DNA of 64,000 bases. Origin: Mesostigma viride (lineage: Eukaryota > Streptophyta > Mesostigmatophyceae > Mesostigmatales > Mesostigmataceae). Positions 32,487 through 64,000 of this stretch are shown here, piece after piece (position 1 is the first letter of the stretch; each line of letters opens with the position of its first letter). The stretch lies in contig RPFO01000016.1 of NCBI GenBank assembly GCA_009746045.1, forward strand, positions 12,501 through 76,500. The letters run 5' to 3'. The notes under the pieces are model-generated. The model saw only the letters and a program-made list of their open reading frames with translations. It did not search any database and had not been told where the DNA came from. The position numbers and the translations under genes were made by a program.

Positions 32487-33468
32487 TCTAGTGTTTATTA
32501 CATAAAGAGACTAGTACTCCGTGAAATGCATGGCACGTTCACGAGATCTCACACTTAAAGGAGACAGAAAGTCAAATGAGGTGTCCCTCTAATACCATAA
32601 CTATAGCTAGACGGCATGCAATGGGCACGTGCCTTTGCTGGCCACTCTCGCAAAACTGTACTGGATGATACATGCACAGGCCACGAAAAGTACTGTCGGG
32701 TCAAGTACTTACTGCCGTAGCGAAAGGGCCAATGTGGCCGACTATACGGCCCCAACATCTAAACAATGTGAAGCTGGCAGCTTCCCCTTCTTCGATCTGC
32801 ACTTCTTCAGCTTTAACCGTGATACCCGGCCAGTTCATGCTAACCCCTTGGCCGAATCGCCGCTCCCTGCTCGGACACCTGAATCCTCAAACCCCCCGCC
32901 AGTTGAGGGTGCCTGGCTGACAGGCGCCTTCGTTACACTCATGGCCTTATTCTCCTCCATGGGCGCATCTACATTCCACACGGGTATTTTCCTAATGCTG
33001 CCTTGTCTTCATAAATGGCCCGTGGCCCCATCTGGATGCCTTATTCATCGGGCTGCTCCTCACAGCACTTCTTAGACTTCCCAATCCTGGCCTCGAACTA
33101 TTTCACTACTTACTGGCCTCATTATTTTCTCCTCGCGTCATCTCCTCCTGTCCCAGTTCTTCATTACTGCCACCAATGCTACCCCCTGACCCCATCCGTC
33201 TCCTTCTAAACCATCTCGCCCCATCACCGGCTCATCCAGCCATCAGCAGGGTCGTGCCCTCCTTCACTTTCCGGTTTCAACAGCATCACAACCCCGTCAC
33301 CCTCAGCAGGCCCACCAGCCATAATACCCCCCTTGACTCTTTCACTGCTGATTTGCACTTCACATTGTCACCACGGGCGGCCTGACTCGCCCCCTAACTT
33401 TCGGCCCTATCACCGCCCGCTCACGGCTGATGGGCTCACCACCCCTCCATGGGCCTCAACCCCCCCCC
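32487..33468. other. 3' flank of the P5A ATPase gene
   Basis: No coding sequence recognised. The frames here are not conserved-looking. It probably includes the minus-strand 3' UTR. Confidence 0.4.
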
Positions 33469-59444
<25,976 letters not shown>

Positions 59445-60197
59445 TCTGCGAGGCAGGATTCCTGGTGCGAAATTAAGAAGTCATTGTAGAAATGCTTGCT
59501 CACTAAACTACAAATGCCATCCCACGTCGTGCAATTAGCCGCCACAACCGGCTTACCCACCGTGCTCGGCGAAATGCCAACAACCTACACGGGTGTGACG
59601 TCTCAAGCAAGTTTGCCAGTAAAATTTGCTTTGGCGGCAAATTGTGGCAAATTGCATGGCGATTGGCAGGGGAATGTCCATCGTTTACCCATGCAGGCAT
59701 TCGGCATTCGGCAAGCGGCATCTCGGGATCTCCCTGCAGTGTGCGCCTTTTTGCAAGAAATTGACGGTCGAGGAAGCGGCAGCCTAGAACGCACTAGTAG
59801 ATGTCCCAACCGTACTAATCTAAGTTAGATCGTTGTTAAAGGTCCTGGACGGTTGGTATTGTACTAGGAGATTCCAACAATGAAGGGCACGTCCGTCAGG
59901 GATCCGTCCAGTGACACTCCTATATCGAAACCTTTCCCGACAGAGCATCAAACTTCAAAGCTCGCGATGATGGCGCTTGCCGCTTGGCAAAGTCTTCCCA
60001 GAAACTTTTCAGAGTTTTTGGGTGCAACCCGGGCGCTAGGTCCCGTGGAAACAGCGTGCGCGGTTTCCGACTGTCTGTAGAGTTGCGTTCCGGGGCAGCC
60101 ATAGCTTGAATGCTTCTGCAGCAGTAGATGTTTCGAGCCCGTGTGAAGCTAAGGACATGTAGATAGATATTTCTTGGTGGTTATACCCCGGGTTACC
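59445..60197. promoter_or_regulatory. Shared promoter region of divergent P5A ATPase and PRP8 genes
   Basis: The start codons of the two genes face away from each other with 753 bp between them. I see no coding sequence and no clear TATA box at a standard position. GCAAATTGTGGCAAATTGCATGG and GGCATTCGGCATTCGGC are short direct repeats. Both are constitutive-type genes, which fits a shared CpG-like promoter, but this is inference. Confidence 0.5.
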
Positions 60198-63100
60198 ATG
60201 TATCACCCGTTTCAAGGCCAAGGCGGCTATAGGCCGCCTCCGCCGAATAACATTCCCCCGCCCCCCCCAGTGGTGCAGCAGTCCCCCTCGGGCATGACGG
60301 AGGCTCAGCTGGAAGAAAAAGCGCGGAAATGGCAGCAACTCACTCAGAAACGGTATCACGAGAAACGCCGCTTCGGCTACGTCGAGCCGCAGAAGGAAGA
60401 CATGCCTCCCGAGCATGTGCGCAAGATTGTCAAGGACCATGGAGACATGACCTCAAAGAAGTTCCGGCACGACAAGCGCGTCTATCTCGGCGCGCTCAAG
60501 TTCGTGCCGCACGCAGTTTTGAAGCTGCTGGAGAACATGCCCATGCCATGGGAGCAGGTTCGCAACGTGCCCGTGCTGTACCACATCACGGGCGCGATCA
60601 CGTTCGTGAACGAGACGCCAAAGGTCATCGAGCCGGTGTACATCGCGCAGTGGGGCACCATGTGGATCATGATGCGCCGCGAGAAGCGTGACCGCCGCCA
60701 CTTCAAGCGCATGCGCTTCCCTCCCTTCGACGACGAGGAGCCGCCGCTCGACTACGCGGACAACCTGCTCGACGTCGACCCGCTGGAGGCCATCCGGCTC
60801 GAGCTGGACGAGGAGGAGGACGCGGCGGTGTACGAGTGGTTCTATGATGGCCACAAGCCGCTGGTGGACACCAAGCTGGTCAACGGCCCCAGCTACCGCA
60901 AGTGGAAGCTCACCCTCCCCATCATGTCGACCCTGTACCGCCTGGCCGGCCAGCTCATCAGCGACCTGATCGACCGCAACTACTTCTACCTCTTCAACCT
61001 CGAGTCCTTCTACACATCCAAGGCGCTCAACATGTGCATCCCGGGCGGACCCAAGTTCGAGCCGCTGTACCGGGACATGGACAAGGGCGACGAGGACTGG
61101 AATGAGTTCAACGACATCAACAAGCTAATCATCCGCCAGCAGATCCGCACCGAGTACAAGATCGCGTTCCCCTACCTGTACAACAACCGGCCGCGCAAGG
61201 TGAGGCTGTCCATCTACCACACGCCCATGGTCATGTTCATCAAGAGCGAGGACCCGGACCTGCCCGCGTTCTACTTCGACCCGCTGATCCACCCGATTGC
61301 GTTCTACAAGACGGATCGGAGGGAGCAGCGGGGGGACGCGATGGAGGAGGATGACGAGGACGAGTTTGTGCTGCCGCCCGTGGTGGAGCCCTTCCTCAAG
61401 GTATTTTGATACAGTATAAGTACATGTTATCAAGAACAGCGCAACTCACCTGTAGAGTAGTGCTGCTGCCCGTGGTGGAGCATGCCTTTTGTGCATGGAC
61501 ACCCGCCCTCCCTTGCTCCATGTCATGTCCGCACGTGCCATCTCGCGCTGCCCTTCCTGTCTTTGAATTCATGTCCCCCCCCCCCCTCCTCATGTCACAT
61601 GTACCACAGCTTTTCATGTAACACCCGTCAACATCTGCCAGGGCTTTGGCATGTAGCGTCTGCCAGTGCTATTTATTGACCTTGTCCTTCCCCTGCTGAC
61701 CCCGCCCTATCGATGGTTGCATTTCCGCCCGGCCCTGCCGTTCTTCCACATTTCCTTCCGCCCCATTCTTTGTCCCCCCCCCCCCCCTTTATTATTTATC
61801 GGCTTGTTCCACTTTTGGCTCGTGATGCCCACCCCAGTCCAAGCCCCTCTACACGGACAGCACCGCAGCAGGTATCGGCCTCCTCTTCGCGCCGCGCCCC
61901 TTCAACATGCGATCGGGCCGCACGCGGCGCTGCGTGGACATCCCCCTGGTCTCCTCCTGGTACCAGGAGCACTGCCCGCCCAACAACCCGGTGAAGGTGC
62001 GCGTCTCCTACCAGAAGCTGCTCAAGTGCTACGTGCTCAACAGCCTGCACAAGCGGCCGCCCAAGTCGCTCAAGAAGAAGTACCTCTTCCGCTCGCTCCG
62101 CGCGACCAAGTTCTTCCAGTCGTCCGAGCTGGACTGGGTGGAGGCAGGGCTCCAGGTCTGCCGCCAGGGCTACAACATGCTCAACCTGCTCATCCACCGC
62201 AAGAACCTCAATTACCTGCACCTCGACTACAACTTCAACCTCAAGCCGGTCAAGACGCTCACGACCAAGGAGCGCAAGAAGAGCCGTTTCGGCAACGCGT
62301 TCCACCTGTGTCGCGAGATCCTGCGCCTCACCAAGCTGGTCGTGGACTCCAACGTCCAGTTCCGGCTGGGCAACGTGGACGCGTTCCAGCTCGCAGACGG
62401 CCTGCAGTACATCTTTGCGCATGTGGGCCAGCTCACGGGCATGTACCGATACAAGTACCGGCTCATGCGCCAGATCCGCATGTGAGTGGGCGCGGGCATA
62501 CGGTGGGGGTATCTATGTGTATGGGTCTACAGAGGTGTGTCGAGTGGGCATGGGCTGCAGGTACGCAAGCGATGTTGTGGGGTCGCATGCCCGGATCATG
62601 CGCCCGATCCACGGGTAAGCAGCAGCAGTTTAGCCCCGGTAGCCTTGTGGTCTCGCTCGCGGCGTGTATGGGTGGTGATAAGTATTTTGGCTCGTGCGCC
62701 GGATCCACATGTGGGTAGGCAGTTGGCATCCTGGAAAGTAGGGTGGCAAGAATGCGTGTTGGTAGGTGTGGTGGCAAGAATGCGTGTTGGTAGGTGTGGT
62801 GGCAAGAAAGCGTGTTGGTAGGTGTGGTGGCAAGAATGCGTGTTGGTAGGTGTGGTGGCAAGAATGCGTGTTGGTAGGCTGTGCTGCGTCTGGTTGGCTT
62901 GTTTATTGGGTGGCCAGACCCACTGCGGGTATGCACGCGGTGGAGTTGACTCCGGACCCTTTCTTGTTTCATCCATCCTGCAGCGAAACCTGGAGAAGTT
63001 CGTTCCTGGAATCCCCTGTCCACAAGTAGCCGCCAGAGCTTCCATGACACTCCTTTTGGTTTCGTGACACTCCTTCTGGTTCTAATATCTGGGTTGGGTG

Positions 63101-64000
63101 TACGTGCCATCACGGTGTCCGTCGCCCCCTGGCCGTCCGTTCTACGTGCCTTGCCATTGCGTCCCTGCAGGTGCAAGGACCTGAAGCACCTCATCTACTA
63201 CAGGTGAGTGCAGTGTGCATAGATAGGACAAGGGTCCCGTTATCTAACACTAAGAAATATTTAAGCAAGAGTAATGTGTTGCCAGGGAGTTTGAGGGTGT
63301 TCATGGGTCTCTGTTGGTTGGGGAGTAGCAGCAGCGTAGTGAGTGGCCAGTTGCGGTTATCACGGCGGACAAACCAACTGGCTATGGGCCATGCAGAAAT
63401 CATGGTTCCTTCCTTAGTGACCCTGAGTTTCCCCATGAGGCTATCAGGGCAGCATGCCCATTCGATTTGCGGTGCGCATGCATTCATGGGTGGTCCCTGT
63501 TGTCGATGGCTGTTCTATACATTGCTATTTGCCGCCCTTTCCATCGGCATACATTACAGTTCTTTCTCAGGCATGCATCTCGCTCCATTTAGCCCTGTAA
63601 CGCCCTTTAACTTACGTCCAATCAACCCGCATTCTACCCCAACGTTACGGAGCGGGCTCCACACTCAGGATGTAGTTCGTGGGCAACAAGGACCGTTGTG
63701 GTACTGCGCTCGATGTTCCAATACAGCATTTGCCCCTCCTCTCCCCCGCCCCACGCAACGTTAAGTGACCCCCATTCTTCCTCCCTCCTAAATTAACCCT
63801 ATTCCTCCCCCCCCCCCCCCCCCTTTACTCCCCAAGTGCAACACGGGCCATCAACCCACCGTGCTGTTTTATTCTCTGTTCACATGTTTGCCCCTCCCCC
63901 CCCCCTACATGTTTGCCCCTCCCCTACATGTGTTCCCCCCCCCCCCCCAATCACCACCATCATTAACTCCATCCGCCCCTGACATCACCCCGTTCCCTCA
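60198..64000 (+). CDS. PRP8: PRP8, U5 snRNP pre-mRNA splicing factor (5' part, runs off window)
   Basis: Exon 1 is 60,198-61,400, exon 2 is 61,838-62,481 and exon 3 is 63,171-63,203; the gene continues beyond the window. The exons join in phase to about 626 residues of a protein that is normally about 2,300-2,400. The start [10 protein letters not shown] is followed by a Pro-rich segment and then the highly conserved N-terminal block: [53 protein letters not shown]. In exon 2 come [20 protein letters not shown] and [20 protein letters not shown], in the PRO8NT-PROCN region. Exon 3 gives [14 protein letters not shown]8 is the central scaffold of the spliceosome that holds the U5 and U6 RNAs and both splice sites. 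The next exon is not before 64,000, so intron 3 is at least 797 bp. An upstream in-frame ATG-less extension exists; the ATG at 60,198 gives the standard N-terminus. Confidence 0.97.
62590..62719 (+). repeat. Two echoes of PRP8 exon 2 3' end with donor, intron 2
   Basis: The real end is RLMRQIR plus AT and GTGAGT (62,460-62,487). Echo 1 (62,590-62,622) reads RIMRPIH then GG and GTAAGC. Echo 2 (62,683-62,719) reads LVRRIH then AT and GTGGGT. Both keep a usable 5' splice site. Confidence 0.75.
62733..62880. repeat. 28-bp GGTGGCAAGAATGCGTGTTG minisatellite, PRP8 intron 2
   Basis: Five near-perfect units ending in GTAGGTGT. Confidence 0.9.
63204..64000. other. PRP8 intron 3 (partial)
   Basis: No coding match to the next PRP8 segment. 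It contains poly-C runs at 63,806-63,823, 63,893-63,903 and 63,935-63,948. Confidence 0.7.

Noticed and set aside
32629-33075. 148-codon plus-strand frame downstream of the P5A gene
   Set aside because: No domain, mixed composition, and it overlaps the probable 3' UTR of the minus-strand gene.

Overview
The window is nuclear DNA from a plastid-bearing eukaryote, most likely a green alga. It has long spliced genes with GT-AG introns, a plastid-targeted membrane protein, abundant non-LTR retrotransposons (LINEs) and very heavy microsatellite and minisatellite content. There are no operons, rRNA genes or CRISPR arrays. I did not identify the species.

Layout. 1-21,100 is a transposon- and repeat-rich block. 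At 333-3,754 it holds a triple-nested LINE insertion. After that come 5'-truncated LINE copies, a (CCAT)n tract of more than 330 bp, a tandem array with 51-bp palindromes (9,160-9,945), a long (CT)n tract, a MITE with a TA target-site duplication (14,135-14,702), broken reverse transcriptases and one broken host- or transposon-like gene (about 4,301-5,513). 21,628-24,185 (minus) is a four-exon gene for a 245-residue plastid membrane protein resembling the DUF4079/cytochrome b561-like family. 25,558-26,314 (plus) is a two-exon gene for a 205-residue secreted protein of unknown function. 27,115-32,486 is a second transposon block: two relatives of a TTAA-flanked DNA transposon, each interrupted by a LINE tail with an intact target-site duplication, and between them a LINE nested in a LINE.

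33,469-59,444 (minus) is a 27-exon gene of 26 kb. I could join its exons without a phase error into 1,259 residues of a P5A-type ATPase (SPF1/ATP13A1 family, the ER transmembrane-helix dislocase). 59,445-60,197 is a 753-bp shared promoter region. 60,198 to the window edge is the 5' part of PRP8, the core U5 snRNP splicing protein (three exons visible, gene continues).

The most unusual feature is in the introns of the last two genes. Many hold degenerate copies ('echoes') of their own exon ends, each with the adjoining splice site. Some echoes are single, and at least two have been amplified into minisatellites: a 38-bp repeat with about 24 copies of the exon 13 5' splice junction, and a roughly 45-bp repeat with several copies of the exon 16 junction. 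This suggests intron growth by repeated duplication across exon-intron borders and leaves arrays of decoy splice sites. All functional names rest on motif and family recognition by eye; no database search was possible.
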